Source of the DNA: Chromobacterium haemolyticum | GTDB taxonomy: Bacteria > Pseudomonadota > Gammaproteobacteria > Burkholderiales > Chromobacteriaceae | Assembly: GCF_002081825.1 (NCBI RefSeq) | Contig: NZ_MUKU01000004.1 | Span: 167,915 to 231,914 of the forward strand | Direction: 5' to 3' | Length of the DNA stretch: 64,000 bases | Shown here: in pieces, positions 27,802 through 38,104 of the stretch | Layout: each line of letters starts with the position of its first letter | Position numbering within the stretch: the stretch's first letter is position 1 | Program-made: the position numbers and the translations under genes | The notes under the pieces: generated by a model | Database searches by the model: none | Told to the model about the DNA's origin: nothing | Seen by the model: only the letters and a program-made list of their open reading frames with translations

Positions 27802-29601
27802 TTACTTCTTGCGCTGCGGCGGCAAATCAGTGCAAGTGCCGTGCGCCACTTCCGCCGCCATGCCGATGGACTCGCCCATGGTGGGATGCGGGTGGATGGT
27901 CTTGCCGATGTCGGTGGCGTCGCAGCCCATTTCGATGGCCAGGCAGACTTCGCCTATCATGTCGCCCGCATGCGGACCGACAATGCCGCCGCCGATGATC
28001 TGGTGGCTTTCGGCGTCGAAGATCAGCTTGGTGAAACCCTCGTCGCGACCGTTGGCGATGGCGCGGCCGGAGGCGGCCCATGGGAACACGCCCTTCTCGA
28101 TCTTCAGGCCTTGCTTCTTGGCTTCGTCCTCGGTGACGCCGACCCAAGCCACTTCCGGATCGGTGTAGGCCACGCCCGGAATCACGCGCGCGTCGAAGTA
28201 GGACTTCTGGCCGGCGCAGTTTTCCGCCGCCACATGGCCTTCATGCACGCCCTTGTGCGCCAGCATCGGCTGGCCGACGATGTCGCCGATGGCGAAGATG
28301 TGCGGCACATTGGTGCGCTGCTGCTTGTCCACCGGGATGAAGCCGCGATCAGTCACCGCGATGCCGGCGTTCTCGGCGCCCAGCAGCTTGCCGTTGGGCG
28401 CGCGGCCGGTGGCGTACAGCACCAGGTCGTAGCGTTGCGGCTCTTTCGGGGCTTGATCGCCTTCGAAAGTCACCCACACGCCGTCGTCCTTGGGCTCCAC
28501 GGCCACGGTCTTGGTGTTCAGCATGATGTTGTCGAAACGATGGGCGTTCCACTTCTGCCAAACCTTGACCAGGTCGCGGTCCGCGCCCTGCATCAGGCCG
28601 TCCATCATTTCCACCACGTCCAGGCGCGCGCCCAGCGTGGAGTAGACGGTGCCCATTTCCAGGCCGATGATGCCGCCGCCGATGATCAGCATGCGGTTGG
28701 CCACGCCCTTCAGCTCCAGCGCGCCGGTGGAGTCCACCACGCGCGGATCATCCGGAATGAACGGCAGCTTCACCACGCGGGAACCGGCGGCGATGATGGC
28801 GTTCTTGAATTTGACGATTTTCTTCTCGCCGCTCTCTTCGCGGCCCTTGCCGGTGGTGGCGGACACTTCGATGTGGTGCGGGTCGATGAAACGGCCGTTA
28901 CCGCGCACGATCTCCACCTTGCGCGCCTTGGCCATGCCGGCGAGGCCGCCGGTCAGCTTGGCGATTACTTTTTCCTTGTAACCGCGCAGCATGTCGATGT
29001 CCACTTCCGGCTTGCCGAACTTGATGCCGTTGGCGGCCAGATGGCTGACTTCGTCGATCACCGCCGCGTTGTGCAGCAGCGCCTTGGACGGGATGCAGCC
29101 CACGTTCAGGCAGACGCCGCCCAGGGTGGAATAGCGCTCGACGATGACCACTTTCAGGCCCAGGTCGGCCGCGCGGAAGGCGGCGGAATAACCGCCGGGA
29201 CCGCCGCCCAACACCATCACGTCGCATTCCACGTCGGCGCCGCCGCTATGGCTGGCGGCCACCGGAGCGGCCTGCGGCGCGAAGCCGGCTTGGGTGGTAG
29301 CGGACGCGACGCCGGTGGTTTCCACCGGCTTGGGCGCAGCCGGAGCCGCGGCGGCTGCGCCGGCGGCTTCTACGATCACGATCACATCGCCTTCGGAGAC
29401 TTTGCCGCCCACGGCGACGCGCACTTCCTTGACGGTGCCGGCGGCTTCGGCCGGCACTTCCATCGTGGCCTTGTCGGTTTCCAGCGTGATCAGGCTGGCT
29501 TCTTTCGCGATCACGTCGCCCGGCTTGACAAAGACTTCGATCACGTCCACGTTGTTGTGGCCGCCGATGTCCGGGACTTTCAGTTCAATCAGATTGCTCA
29601 T
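27802..29601 (-). CDS. lpdA: Dihydrolipoamide dehydrogenase (PDH E3) with N-terminal lipoyl domain
   Basis: 599 residues, about 125 longer than a classical E3. Residues 1-80 are a lipoyl domain with the lysine in ETDKATMEV; an Ala-Pro linker follows. The flavoprotein domain then carries the FAD motif [10 protein letters not shown], the redox disulfide CLNVGC and a second [10 protein letters not shown] nucleotide-binding site. It reoxidises the dihydrolipoyl groups of AceF with NAD+. Lipoyl-E3 fusions are known in Neisseria (P64k). The lipoyl domain and leader closely resemble the start of aceF, pointing to duplication. Confidence 0.95.
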   Translation of the reverse strand: MSNLIELKVPDIGGHNNVDVIEVFVKPGDVIAKEASLITLETDKATMEVPAEAAGTVKEVRVAVGGKVSEGDVIVIVEAAGAAAAAPAAPKPVETTGVASATTQAGFAPQAAPVAASHSGGADVECDVMVLGGGPGGYSAAFRAADLGLKVVIVERYSTLGGVCLNVGCIPSKALLHNAAVIDEVSHLAANGIKFGKPEVDIDMLRGYKEKVIAKLTGGLAGMAKARKVEIVRGNGRFIDPHHIEVSATTGKGREESGEKKIVKFKNAIIAAGSRVVKLPFIPDDPRVVDSTGALELKGVANRMLIIGGGIIGLEMGTVYSTLGARLDVVEMMDGLMQGADRDLVKVWQKWNAHRFDNIMLNTKTVAVEPKDDGVWVTFEGDQAPKEPQRYDLVLYATGRAPNGKLLGAENAGIAVTDRGFIPVDKQQRTNVPHIFAIGDIVGQPMLAHKGVHEGHVAAENCAGQKSYFDARVIPGVAYTDPEVAWVGVTEDEAKKQGLKIEKGVFPWAASGRAIANGRDEGFTKLIFDAESHQIIGGGIVGPHAGDMIGEVCLAIEMGCDATDIGKTIHPHPTMGESIGMAAEVAHGTCTDLPPQRKK

Positions 29602-29670
29602 GGTTTTCCATCCGCAACGTAAGGCGGAAGCCCGGAGGCCTCCGCCGATATTCAGCAGAATCGTTCGCTT
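29602..29670 (-). repeat. lpd leader, similar to the aceF leader
   Basis: On the minus strand the spacer reads AAGCGAA..ATTCTG..ATAT-CGGCGG, then GGGCTTCCGCCTTACG just before the ribosome site and the [15 protein letters not shown] start. The same order and hairpin (GGCGG/CCGCC) occur before aceF at 31363-31430. Confidence 0.6.
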
Positions 29671-29715
29671 GAGCGGCGCGCTCCGGCTAGACCGGAGCGG
29701 CCGTTCTGCTGGCGA

Positions 29716-31362
29716 TTACAGAATCAGGCGGCGCACGTCGGACAGCAGCTTGCCCAGATGCACGGTGAAGCGCGCGGCGGCGGCACCGTCGATCACGCGG
29801 TGATCGAAGGACAGCGACAGCGGGCACATCAGGCGCGGCGCGAATTCCTTACCGTTCCACACCGGCTTGATCTGCGACTTGCAGACGCCGAGGATGGCCA
29901 CTTCCGGCGCGTTCACGATAGGCGTGAAGCTGGTGCCGCCAATGCCGCCCAGGCTGGAGATGGTGAAGGTCGCGCCCTGCATGTCGGTGGGCTTGAGCTT
30001 GCCTTCGCGGGCCAGCTTGGACAGGTCGGTCAGTTCCTGAGCGATCTGGCGCAGGCCCTTCTTGTCCGCGTCCTTGATCACCGGCACCACCAGGCCGTTA
30101 GGCGTGTCGGCCGCGAAGCCGATGTGGTAATACTGCTTCAGCACCAGGTTGTCGCCGTCCAGCGAGCTGTTGAAGGTCGGGAAGGCCTTCAGCGCTTCGG
30201 CGGCCGCCTTGATGATGAAGGCCAGCGGGCTGATCTTTAGGCCGGACTTTTCCCACTCCTTGCCCACGGTCTTGCGGAAGTCTTCCAGCTCGGTGATGTC
30301 GCACTCATCGTTGAAGGTTACGTGCGGGATCATCACCCAGTTGCGCGACAGATTGGCGCCGGAAATCTTCTGGATGCGGGACAGCGGCTTGGTTTCGATC
30401 GGGCCGAACTTGGCGAAATCGACTTTCGGCCACGGCAACAGGTCCAGACCCGCGCCGGAGCCCGCCGGCGCGGCGGCCGGGGCCAGCGAGGCCGGGTTCT
30501 GCATCACGCCCTTGACGAAGGCTTTGACGTCGTCTTCGGTAATACGGCCCTTGCGGCCGTTGCCCTTGACCTTGCCCAGGTCCACGCCCAGTTCGCGCGC
30601 CAGACGGCGCACGGACGGACCGGCGTGGGCTTTGGAGAAAGAGGCTTCGTCGATGGCGGCGGCGGCCTTGGCAGGAGCGGCGGCGGGCGCGGCAGCCACC
30701 GGGGCCGGGGCAGCCGAGGCGGCGGCAGGAGCCGGGGCGGTGACAGCTGCGGCTGCCGGAGCGGCGGCGGCGGCAACGGCGCCTTCGACCACCACGATCA
30801 GATCGCCTTCGCTGACCTTATCGCCCACTTTCACTTTGACTTCCACCACGCGGCCGGCGGCGGAGGCCGGCACTTCCATGGTGGCCTTGTCGGTTTCCAG
30901 CGTGATCAGGCTGTCGTCGACCGCGATGTCATCGCCTACCTTGACGGTGACTTCGATCACGTCGACGCCGTTGTGACCGCCGATGTCCGGCACGCGGATT
31001 TCGCTGCGGCCGGAGGCCGCGGGCGCTGCGGCCGGAGCTGCTGCCACCGGAGCCGGAGCCGCTGCTGGCGCGCCGGCGGGAGTCGGGACTGCGGCGGCCG
31101 GGGCCGGTGCGGACGCTGCGGCGCCCACTTCCAGGATGGCGATCACGTCGCCTTCGGAGATCTTGCCGCCGACGACGGCTTTGACTTCCTTGATCACGCC
31201 CGCGGTTTCCGCCGGCACTTCCATGGTGGCCTTGTCGGTTTCCAGCGTGATCAGGGAATCATCCACGGACACGGTCTGGCCCGGAACGATGAATACTTCG
31301 ATGATGTCTACATTGCTGTGACCGCCGATGTCGGGCACTTTCAATTCGATCAGATTGCTCAT
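29716..31362 (-). CDS. aceF: Pyruvate dehydrogenase E2, dihydrolipoamide acetyltransferase
   Basis: 548 residues. Two lipoyl domains, each with [10 protein letters not shown], are joined by long Ala-Pro linkers. A peripheral subunit-binding domain ([20 protein letters not shown]) follows, then the acetyltransferase core ending in [10 protein letters not shown] with the catalytic His. It carries acetyl groups from AceE to CoA and forms the core of the complex. E. coli AceF has three lipoyl domains; here one more sits on E3. The ATG at 31362 ([14 protein letters not shown]) is chosen because GGAAAG precedes it and the extension to 31440 is spacer sequence. Confidence 0.96.
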   Translation of the reverse strand: MSNLIELKVPDIGGHSNVDIIEVFIVPGQTVSVDDSLITLETDKATMEVPAETAGVIKEVKAVVGGKISEGDVIAILEVGAAASAPAPAAAVPTPAGAPAAAPAPVAAAPAAAPAASGRSEIRVPDIGGHNGVDVIEVTVKVGDDIAVDDSLITLETDKATMEVPASAAGRVVEVKVKVGDKVSEGDLIVVVEGAVAAAAAPAAAAVTAPAPAAASAAPAPVAAAPAAAPAKAAAAIDEASFSKAHAGPSVRRLARELGVDLGKVKGNGRKGRITEDDVKAFVKGVMQNPASLAPAAAPAGSGAGLDLLPWPKVDFAKFGPIETKPLSRIQKISGANLSRNWVMIPHVTFNDECDITELEDFRKTVGKEWEKSGLKISPLAFIIKAAAEALKAFPTFNSSLDGDNLVLKQYYHIGFAADTPNGLVVPVIKDADKKGLRQIAQELTDLSKLAREGKLKPTDMQGATFTISSLGGIGGTSFTPIVNAPEVAILGVCKSQIKPVWNGKEFAPRLMCPLSLSFDHRVIDGAAAARFTVHLGKLLSDVRRLIL

Positions 31363-31480
31363 GAGCTTTCCATTCGTAAGGCGGAAGCCCCTCTCGGGGC
31401 TTGCCGCCGGATATCCGCTACAGATTCGCTTGCCATGCAAAGGCGGAAGACCCCGGCCTCAACCGGGGCTTCCGCTCTGC
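31363..31480 (-). repeat. aceE-aceF spacer with two stem-loops
   Basis: Two hairpins sit between aceE and aceF: GCGGAAGCCCCGG/CCGGGGTCTTCCGC at about 31443-31475 and GGCGG-AAGCCCC/GGGGCTT-CCGCC at about 31380-31408. The second abuts the aceF ribosome site and is matched before lpd. They may tune expression or mRNA stability between the genes. Confidence 0.6.
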
Positions 31481-31482
31481 GA

Positions 31483-34146
31483 TTACACCTTCCAGCTAGG
31501 CAGCTTGTCGGTCTTGATGCCGTACTTGGCGATCGCCTCGGCCACCTTGGACGCTTCGATCTTGCCGTCGCGCGCCAGAGCGGACAACGCCGCCAGAGCC
31601 ACGTGGTAGCGATCCACCTCGAAGAAAGAACGCAGGTTGGCGCGGCTGTCGGAACGGCCGAAGCCGTCGGTGCCCAGCACCACGTAACGGCCCGGAACGT
31701 ATTCGCGAATCTGGTCGGCGTAGTTGCGGATATAGTCGGTTGCGGCCACTACCGGGCCCTGACGGCCGGACAACTGCTGCGCCACGTAGGAGGCGCGCGC
31801 TTCGGCGGTCGGGTTCAGCAGGTTGTGACGCTCGGCTTCCATGCCGTCGCGGCGCAACTGGTTGAAGGAGGTCACGCTCCAGATGTCGGCGCCGATGCCG
31901 AAATCAGCCTTCAGCAAGTCGGCCGCGGCCATCACTTCGCGCAAAATGGTGCCGGAGCCCATCAACTGCACTTTCACCTTGGCGTCGCCGCCGTCCTGCA
32001 GCAGGTACATGCCCTTCAGGATGCCGTCTTCCGCGCCCGCCGGCATGGCCGGGTGAACGTAGTTTTCGTTCATCAGGGTCAGATAGTAGAAGACGTCTTC
32101 CTGCTCGCCGTACATGCGGCGCAGGCCGTCCTGCACAATCACCGCCAGTTCATAAGCGAAGGTCGGGTCGTAGCTGATGCAGTTCGGAATCAGGCCAGCC
32201 TGGATGTGACTGTGACCGTCTTCGTGCTGCAGGCCCTCGCCGTTCAGCGTGGTGCGGCCGGCTGTGCCGCCCAGCAGGAAACCGCGGGCGCGCATGTCGC
32301 CGGCGGCCCAGGCCAGATCGCCGATGCGCTGGAAGCCGAACATCGAGTAGTAGATGTAGAACGGAATCATCGGCTGGCTGCTGTTGGCGTAGCTGGTCGC
32401 CGCGGCGATCCAGTCGGCCATCGCGCCCGGCTCGTTGATGCCTTCCTGCAGGATCTGGCCGTCCTTGGATTCCTTGTAGAACATTAGTTGGTCATGATCC
32501 TGCGGCACGTAGTTCTGACCCTGAGTGGACCAGATGCCGTACTGGCGGAACATGCCTTCCATGCCGAAGGTGCGGGACTCGTCCGGCACGATGGGAACCA
32601 CGCGCTGGCCGATGTTCTTGTCCTTCATGATGGTGCCCAGCATGCGGACGAAGGCCATCGTGGTGGAGAACTCGCGGTCGCCGGACGCTTGCAGCTGCGC
32701 GTCGAACACGGACAGTTCCGGGGTTTGCAGCGCGGTGGTCACCGGCTTGCGCGCCGGCAGGTAGCCGCCCAGCGCGGCGCGGCGTTCACGCATGTACTTC
32801 ATTTCCGGGCTGTCTTCGGCCGGCAGATAGTACGGCACGTTCGGCAGCTCTTCGTCGGACACCGGAATGCCGAAACGGTCGCGGAATTTGCGCAGCGAAT
32901 CCAGATCCATTTTCTTGGCCTGGTGCGCGATGTTCTTGGCTTCGCCGGACGCGCCCATGCCGTAACCCTTGATGGTCTTGGCCAGGATCACGGTCGGACG
33001 GCCGTTGGCGTTGTGGGACGCCTCGTGGTAAGCGGCGTACACCTTGTGCGGATCATGGCCGCCGCGGTTCAGCGCCCAGATCTCGTCGTCGGACATATTG
33101 GCGACCATTTCGCGCAGCTCCGGGTATTTGCCGAAGAAGTGTTCGCGAACGTAAGCGCCGTCCTTGGATTTGAAGGTCTGGTAATCGCCGTCCACGCACT
33201 CGTCCATGCGCTTCTTCAGCAAGCCCTTGCTGTCCATCGCCAGCAGCGGATCCCAACGCGAGCCCCAGATCACTTTCAGGACGTTCCAGCCGGAACCGCG
33301 GAAATCGCCTTCCAGTTCCTGGATGATCTTGCCGTTGCCGCGCACCGGGCCGTCCAGACGCTGCAGGTTGCAGTTGATCACGAAGATCAGGTTGTCCAGG
33401 CCTTCGCGGGACGCCATCGAAATCGCGCCCAGGGATTCCGGCTCGTCCATCTCGCCGTCGCCGCAGAAACACCACACTTTGCGACCCGGAGTCTTGGCCA
33501 GACCGCGGCTTTCCAGGTACTTGAGGAAGCGGGCCTGATAGATGGCCATCAAGGGGCCTAGGCCCATCGATACGGTCGGGAACTGCCAGAAGTCCTTCAT
33601 CAGCCACGGGTGCGGGTAAGAGGACAGGCCGTTGCCGTCCACTTCCTGACGGAAGCTGTCCAGTTGCTCGGCGGACAGGCGGCCTTCCATGAAGGCGCGT
33701 GCGTACACACCCGGGGAAATATGGCCCTGGAAGTAGATCAGATCGCCGTCTTGCTCATCGTTCTGAGCGCGCCAGAAGTGGTTGAAACCCACGTCGTACA
33801 GGGTGGCGGAGGATTGGAAGGAGGCAATGTGGCCGCCCAGCTCCAGATCCTTCTTGCCGGCGCGCAGCACCAAAGCGGCGGCGTTCCAGCGATTGATCGA
33901 GCGGATGCGGTGCTCCATCTCGTGGTTGCCCGGCGACTTGACTTCTTTGCCGAGCGGAATGCTGTTCTGGTATGCGGTAGTGGCGTCAAACGGCAGATGG
34001 GCGCCGCGGCGGCGGGTGCGCTCGACCAGTTTCTCCAACAGGTAATGCGCGCGTTCCGGGCCTTCGGCGTCCAGCACCGACTCCAGCGCTTCAGTCCATT
34101 CCTGGGTTTCCAACGGATCGATATCGTCAGGGAAAGTTGCAGCCAT
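31483..34146 (-). CDS. aceE: Pyruvate dehydrogenase E1, homodimeric type
   Basis: 887 residues, the same length as E. coli AceE. The thiamine diphosphate motif GDGEMDEPES..NLIFVINCN lies in the first third, and the transketolase-like middle and C-terminal domains are complete. It decarboxylates pyruvate and acetylates the lipoyl groups of AceF. First gene of aceE-aceF-lpd. A TATAAT box and a near-perfect palindrome lie about 70-110 bases upstream. Confidence 0.97.
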   Translation of the reverse strand: MAATFPDDIDPLETQEWTEALESVLDAEGPERAHYLLEKLVERTRRRGAHLPFDATTAYQNSIPLGKEVKSPGNHEMEHRIRSINRWNAAALVLRAGKKDLELGGHIASFQSSATLYDVGFNHFWRAQNDEQDGDLIYFQGHISPGVYARAFMEGRLSAEQLDSFRQEVDGNGLSSYPHPWLMKDFWQFPTVSMGLGPLMAIYQARFLKYLESRGLAKTPGRKVWCFCGDGEMDEPESLGAISMASREGLDNLIFVINCNLQRLDGPVRGNGKIIQELEGDFRGSGWNVLKVIWGSRWDPLLAMDSKGLLKKRMDECVDGDYQTFKSKDGAYVREHFFGKYPELREMVANMSDDEIWALNRGGHDPHKVYAAYHEASHNANGRPTVILAKTIKGYGMGASGEAKNIAHQAKKMDLDSLRKFRDRFGIPVSDEELPNVPYYLPAEDSPEMKYMRERRAALGGYLPARKPVTTALQTPELSVFDAQLQASGDREFSTTMAFVRMLGTIMKDKNIGQRVVPIVPDESRTFGMEGMFRQYGIWSTQGQNYVPQDHDQLMFYKESKDGQILQEGINEPGAMADWIAAATSYANSSQPMIPFYIYYSMFGFQRIGDLAWAAGDMRARGFLLGGTAGRTTLNGEGLQHEDGHSHIQAGLIPNCISYDPTFAYELAVIVQDGLRRMYGEQEDVFYYLTLMNENYVHPAMPAGAEDGILKGMYLLQDGGDAKVKVQLMGSGTILREVMAAADLLKADFGIGADIWSVTSFNQLRRDGMEAERHNLLNPTAEARASYVAQQLSGRQGPVVAATDYIRNYADQIREYVPGRYVVLGTDGFGRSDSRANLRSFFEVDRYHVALAALSALARDGKIEASKVAEAIAKYGIKTDKLPSWKV

Positions 34147-34215
34147 CTCTGGTCCTCACAGCAAGGTGGATCGGGGGCCGTATGTAGCAATGCGCGGCCC
34201 CGCGTTATTGCAATC

Positions 34216-34231
34216 GGCTCGAATTCGAACC
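34216..34231. promoter_or_regulatory. Near-perfect 16-bp palindrome at the aceE promoter
   Basis: GGCTCGAATTCGAACC is palindromic except for one position and lies just downstream of the aceE -10 box, where a repressor would block transcription. It does not match the E. coli PdhR box closely, so the binding protein is unknown. Confidence 0.45.
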
Positions 34232-34247
34232 AATTTATTAGCTTCAG

Positions 34248-34253
34248 ATTATA
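34248..34253 (-). promoter_or_regulatory. -10 box of the aceE promoter
   Basis: A perfect TATAAT on the minus strand about 100 bases before the aceE start. The expected -35 region is T-rich but weak. Confidence 0.55.
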
Positions 34254-34458
34254 AACGAACGCAATCGCAAATAAAAATGTTCATTTACGAAAAGAGCGCC
34301 GTATCTTGAGCAAGTGTACGTCTTCCCGCTTTCACAAAGGAATAGGTCAAGCGTACTAACGCTTGTTTCGGGGTGGAAAACAGCGGTTATTGCAGCGCAC
34401 CATGTTGTTTTTTTGCGATTTTCTGTCGCAAATTGAAACATTCGTTTCAGTTGCGCGC

Positions 34459-35895
34459 TTACTTCTTCCTTTCGTCCCTGACCAGCCTATCCAGTTCGCG
34501 GATGCGCGCTTCGATTGAGGAGCGCAGGTAGAAATCGTCGCCCTTGGCCTTGCCGGCCAGTTGGAACTGCTCCATCGCCGGCTGGTAACGCTGTTCATAA
34601 TAGAAGGCGTTGCCCAGCGCCGCGTGGTAACGCAACGGATCGCGGTCGGCGTACAAACTGGCCTGACGCCGATACAGGCCCGCGTTGTTCGGATGGCGGC
34701 TCAACTGAGTCTTGATCAGGCTCAACGCCCCCTGGCTGTCCCCGCTGGCGACGGCGACGTCGATGTCCAGCAGTTGCAGCGACAAGCTCTGCGGAAAACG
34801 GGCCAAACCTGCGCGCGCCGCGTTGCGGGCGGCCGGCCAGTCCTTGCGTTCGCGCTCTATCGCCACGTCCAGCCCCCGCAGCATCGGATGGTCCGGCAGC
34901 TTGGTCCGCGCCTTGGCCAGCGCCTGACGCGCGCCGGCGATATCGCGCTGACGCAGCTTGACCTGAGCCAAGCCATACCACTGCGCGCCCTCGTTCAGGT
35001 ACAGGCCTCGGTCCAACGCCGCCTCGTAATAACGCAGCCCCTCGTCCGGCGTCAGCGTCGCGGCGCGCAGCTTCTCACGCACCAGCAGGTAGTCGACACT
35101 GTCCGCGCGCATCCTCACCGGGTAATCCAACGCGCGGTTTTCCGCTTCGCTGATGCGCTCCAGCGTCACCGGGTGGGTTCGCAGAAAGGCCAGCGCCGCG
35201 TTGTCGCTGTAACGCTCGTTCTGCTGCAGCTTCTGGAAGAAGGCCGGCATACTGCGCACGTCGAAACCGGCCTGGCTCATGTATTGCATGCCGACGCGGT
35301 CGGCTTCGCGTTCGAAATCACGCGAAAACGCCAGCTGATTGGAAATCGACAGGCCCATGCCGGCGGACACCACGCCCATCGCGCCCTGGCCGCTGCCGGC
35401 CTTGGCCGCCAGCGCGGCGGCGATGATGGTGCCCAGCAAGAGCAAGGGGCTGGTGGCGCTGCTGGCCGCCTTCATCCGCGCAATGTGGCGCTGGGCGACG
35501 TGGGCGGTTTCATGCCCCAATACCGAGGCGAGTTCGCCTTCGCTCTGGGTCGCCAGCAGCAGGCCGATATTGATGCCGATATAACCTCCGGGCATGGCGA
35601 AGGCGTTGATGCCGGTGTCGTTGACGCAAAAATAGGTGAAACCGACGCCGGGCAGCTTGACGCCGCTGGAGAGCCGGCCGCCGATGTCGTTGAGGTAATC
35701 GTTGACCTCCTGGTCGTCGACGATGTCTCCCGCCTCCAACATCGCGCGCCAGGCCTGCCGGCCAATGCGGTTCTCATCCGCCAGCGTCAGCGAGGCGTCC
35801 GACACCTCGCCCAGATCGGGCAAATCGGCATAGCTGACGGACGGGTGCAACAAGCTCAGCGCCAGCACGCCGGCCAGCAGGGTCTGTTTGGTCAT
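34459..35895 (-). CDS. BepA-like M48 metalloprotease with TPR repeats
   Basis: 478 residues. A signal peptide (MTKQTLLAGVLALSLLHPSVSYA) precedes an M48 protease domain with zinc motif HETAH and third ligand in EREAD. The C-terminal half is made of TPR-like helical repeats. This is the layout of BepA (YfgC), a periplasmic protease and chaperone that helps LptD assembly and degrades stalled outer-membrane proteins. The start at 35895 is set by the signal peptide; the frame is open to 35949. It is a single gene beside PDH and the sulfur operon. Confidence 0.87.
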   Translation of the reverse strand: MTKQTLLAGVLALSLLHPSVSYADLPDLGEVSDASLTLADENRIGRQAWRAMLEAGDIVDDQEVNDYLNDIGGRLSSGVKLPGVGFTYFCVNDTGINAFAMPGGYIGINIGLLLATQSEGELASVLGHETAHVAQRHIARMKAASSATSPLLLLGTIIAAALAAKAGSGQGAMGVVSAGMGLSISNQLAFSRDFEREADRVGMQYMSQAGFDVRSMPAFFQKLQQNERYSDNAALAFLRTHPVTLERISEAENRALDYPVRMRADSVDYLLVREKLRAATLTPDEGLRYYEAALDRGLYLNEGAQWYGLAQVKLRQRDIAGARQALAKARTKLPDHPMLRGLDVAIERERKDWPAARNAARAGLARFPQSLSLQLLDIDVAVASGDSQGALSLIKTQLSRHPNNAGLYRRQASLYADRDPLRYHAALGNAFYYEQRYQPAMEQFQLAGKAKGDDFYLRSSIEARIRELDRLVRDERKK

Positions 35896-35952
35896 CCGGC
35901 TATGATAGCCATGATCCGCCACAAGTTGCATGAGGCGGCGCAACATCAACTG

Positions 35953-37677
35953 TCAAAGAGTATGAGCTTCCCCGCCTCCCCGCCGCGCCGCGGCCAGCGC
36001 TTCCCACGCCGCTTGCGCGCTCAAATGCACGCGGCCGGCGAAGCCGGCCAACAGGCCGCCGCCCTCCATGCGCTGCGCTACCGGCCCCTTGATCTCGGCC
36101 AGGTGCAGCGTCACGCCGCGCGCCGCCAGCTCCGCGTCCAGCCGCGCCAGCATCAGCAAGGCGCTGGTATCCACGCGATTGACCGCGCTCATGATCAACA
36201 CCAGCCGCGTAGTCCCAACCTGAGCGGCCAGCCGGTGCAACGCCTCGCCTCGCACCTGGCGGGCGTTGCCGAAGAACAGGCTCTCGTCCACGCGCAGAAA
36301 CAGCGCGCCGGGCAGGCTCTCCACCGCAAAGCGCAGCCGGTTGCGGAAATGATGGCTGCCCGGCAGCCGGCCCAGTTCGGCGATGTGCGGCCGGCTGCTG
36401 CGCCACAACATGGCCGCCAGCGACATCAGCACGCCGGCGACGATGCCGGAGTCCACTCCCAGCCACAGCACCAGAACAAAGGTCAGCGCGAAGGCCGCCG
36501 CGTCGGCGCGGTCGACTCTCCAAGCCAGCCTCAGGCTGTCAAAACGTATCATGACGCTGACCGAGGCGATGATCATCGCCGCCAGCACCGCTAGCGGCAG
36601 CAAAGCCAGCGCGCCGGCGGCGAAGCTGGCCAAGAGCATGATGCCCAGGGCGGCTACCACCGAGGCCAGCTGAGTCTGGGCCCCGGCCTCGGCGTTGACC
36701 ATGGAACGCGTGAGTCCGCCGGTGACCGGAAAACCGCCGGACAGCCCCGCGCCGATATTGCACAGGCCCAGCGCCAACAACTCCCGGTCCGGATCCACCT
36801 CGTCGCCGCGGCGCTGCGCCAACGCCTGAGCCACCGCCAGGCTCTGCACATAATTGATCAAAGCGATGAAAAAAGCCGGCAGCGCCAACTGTGACCACTG
36901 ATCCAGGCTCAAGCCCGGCCAGGTCGGCGCCGGCAGGCCCGGCGGAATCTCGCCTACCACCGGCAAGACGGACCGCAAACCCAGGCCCGCCACCAGCGCC
37001 ATGCCCAACAGCACCGCCAGCAGCGGCGCCAAACGCAGCCAAAGTTGTCGCGTCGGTCCGCTTAGGCCGCAGCGGCGCAAAAACGGCTCGCCCAGCCAAC
37101 GTGCCAACAGCAGCATGGCCAGCGCCGTAGCGCCAAACATCAGCGCCAACGGATTGAGCCCGTCGGCCGCCTTCCACAGCCCGGCCAGCAACTGAGGCAA
37201 GGATGCGCCGCCGGCCTGCACGCCCAGCAAGGGCCCCAGCTGCGACAGTACGATCAGCAAGGCCGACGCCGAAGTGAAGGCCGCCAACACCGGTTCGGAC
37301 AACAGGTCGGCGATGAAACCCAGCCGCAGCAGGCCAAGCGCCGCCAGCATCGCCCCGGACAACAGCGCCAGACCGATGGCCAGCGCCAGATAATCGCCCG
37401 AGCCCGGTTCGGCCAGCCGCGCCAGCGTGGCCGCCACCAATAAGGAAGTCATCGCCATCGGCCCCACCGACTGCGCGTGGCTGCGTCCGGCCAAAGCGTA
37501 AATCAGCAAGGGCGCGATGCTGGCGTACAAGCCCGCCTGCGCCGGCAAACCGGCCACCAGCGCGTAAGCCAGACCTTGCGGCGCCAGCAGCAAGGTCACC
37601 ACCAGACCCGCTCCCAAATCCCCCGGCAAGTAGGCGCGCCGGTAGCTGCGCAGCCAGCCCGGCAACCAAAGCCTCAT
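35953..37677 (-). CDS. SulP family anion permease with STAS domain
   Basis: 574 residues. About 11 membrane helices begin at GDLGAGLVVTLLLAPQGLAYA, and a cytoplasmic STAS domain occupies roughly 440-560. SulP proteins move sulfate, bicarbonate or dicarboxylates. The ATG at 37677 overlaps the stop of the upstream YeeE/YedE gene as ATGA, so this is the last gene of a four-gene operon under a BigR-type repressor. The context favours a sulfur oxyanion, but bicarbonate cannot be excluded from sequence. Confidence 0.88.
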   Translation of the reverse strand: MRLWLPGWLRSYRRAYLPGDLGAGLVVTLLLAPQGLAYALVAGLPAQAGLYASIAPLLIYALAGRSHAQSVGPMAMTSLLVAATLARLAEPGSGDYLALAIGLALLSGAMLAALGLLRLGFIADLLSEPVLAAFTSASALLIVLSQLGPLLGVQAGGASLPQLLAGLWKAADGLNPLALMFGATALAMLLLARWLGEPFLRRCGLSGPTRQLWLRLAPLLAVLLGMALVAGLGLRSVLPVVGEIPPGLPAPTWPGLSLDQWSQLALPAFFIALINYVQSLAVAQALAQRRGDEVDPDRELLALGLCNIGAGLSGGFPVTGGLTRSMVNAEAGAQTQLASVVAALGIMLLASFAAGALALLPLAVLAAMIIASVSVMIRFDSLRLAWRVDRADAAAFALTFVLVLWLGVDSGIVAGVLMSLAAMLWRSSRPHIAELGRLPGSHHFRNRLRFAVESLPGALFLRVDESLFFGNARQVRGEALHRLAAQVGTTRLVLIMSAVNRVDTSALLMLARLDAELAARGVTLHLAEIKGPVAQRMEGGGLLAGFAGRVHLSAQAAWEALAAARRGGGEAHTL

Positions 37678-38102
37678 CCGCGCCGCCCCCATCGTCCGGC
37701 CAGCCACAGGCCGGCCGCCATCGCCGGCAAAAACCAAGCGCTCTGCGGCGACAACATGCCGCCCAACAGCAAGGCCGGTCCCGGACAGATGCCGGCCAAA
37801 CCCCAACCCACGCCGAACAAGAGGCCGCCGCCTATCAACCGACGCGTCAGCGGCGTCTTGGCCGGCAACTGCGTCGGTTCGCCCAGCAGCGCGCGCGGGC
37901 GGCGTTCGGCCAGACGGAACGCCGGCCAGGCCATGGCGACGGCTCCGGCCATCACCAGCGCCAAGCTGGGATCCCAAGCGCCGCCCAAGTCCAGGAAAGC
38001 CAATACCTTGGCCGGATTGCCCATGCCGGACAGCAACAAGCCTAGGCCGAACAACAGGCCCGCGCCCGCCATAGACAATAAACGCTTCCACTCCGCCGTC
38101 AT
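37674..38102 (-). CDS. YeeE/YedE family half-transporter, PmpB-like
   Basis: 142 residues with about four membrane helices. The conserved GICPGPALLLGG motif carries the Cys typical of YeeE/YedE (DUF395) sulfur-transport proteins, which pass thiosulfate or other sulfur species through Cys relays. Single-length pairs of this kind (PmpA and PmpB) accompany BigR-type repressors in Xylella and Agrobacterium. It starts two bases after the partner gene and overlaps sulP. Confidence 0.82.
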   Translation of the reverse strand: MTAEWKRLLSMAGAGLLFGLGLLLSGMGNPAKVLAFLDLGGAWDPSLALVMAGAVAMAWPAFRLAERRPRALLGEPTQLPAKTPLTRRLIGGGLLFGVGWGLAGICPGPALLLGGMLSPQSAWFLPAMAAGLWLAGRWGRRG

Positions 38103-38104
38103 CT

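Larger units (their letters stand above)
34147..34458. other. aceE upstream region
   Basis: No gene is supported. It holds the aceE promoter and a candidate operator (listed separately). The half nearer the protease gene is AT-rich and contains two small hairpins, TTGCGA/TCGCAA and TGAAAC/GTTTCA at about 34418-34450, neither followed by a T-run. Confidence 0.55.

Noticed and set aside
34244..34598. Small minus-strand frames upstream of aceE
   Set aside because: No ribosome site, no family resemblance, and they overlap the aceE promoter region and the protease gene.
35953..38091. Extended start for the SulP gene giving 712 residues
   Set aside because: The extra 138 residues overlap the YeeE/YedE gene in another frame and have no membrane or SulP character; ATG 37677 with ATGA coupling is better.
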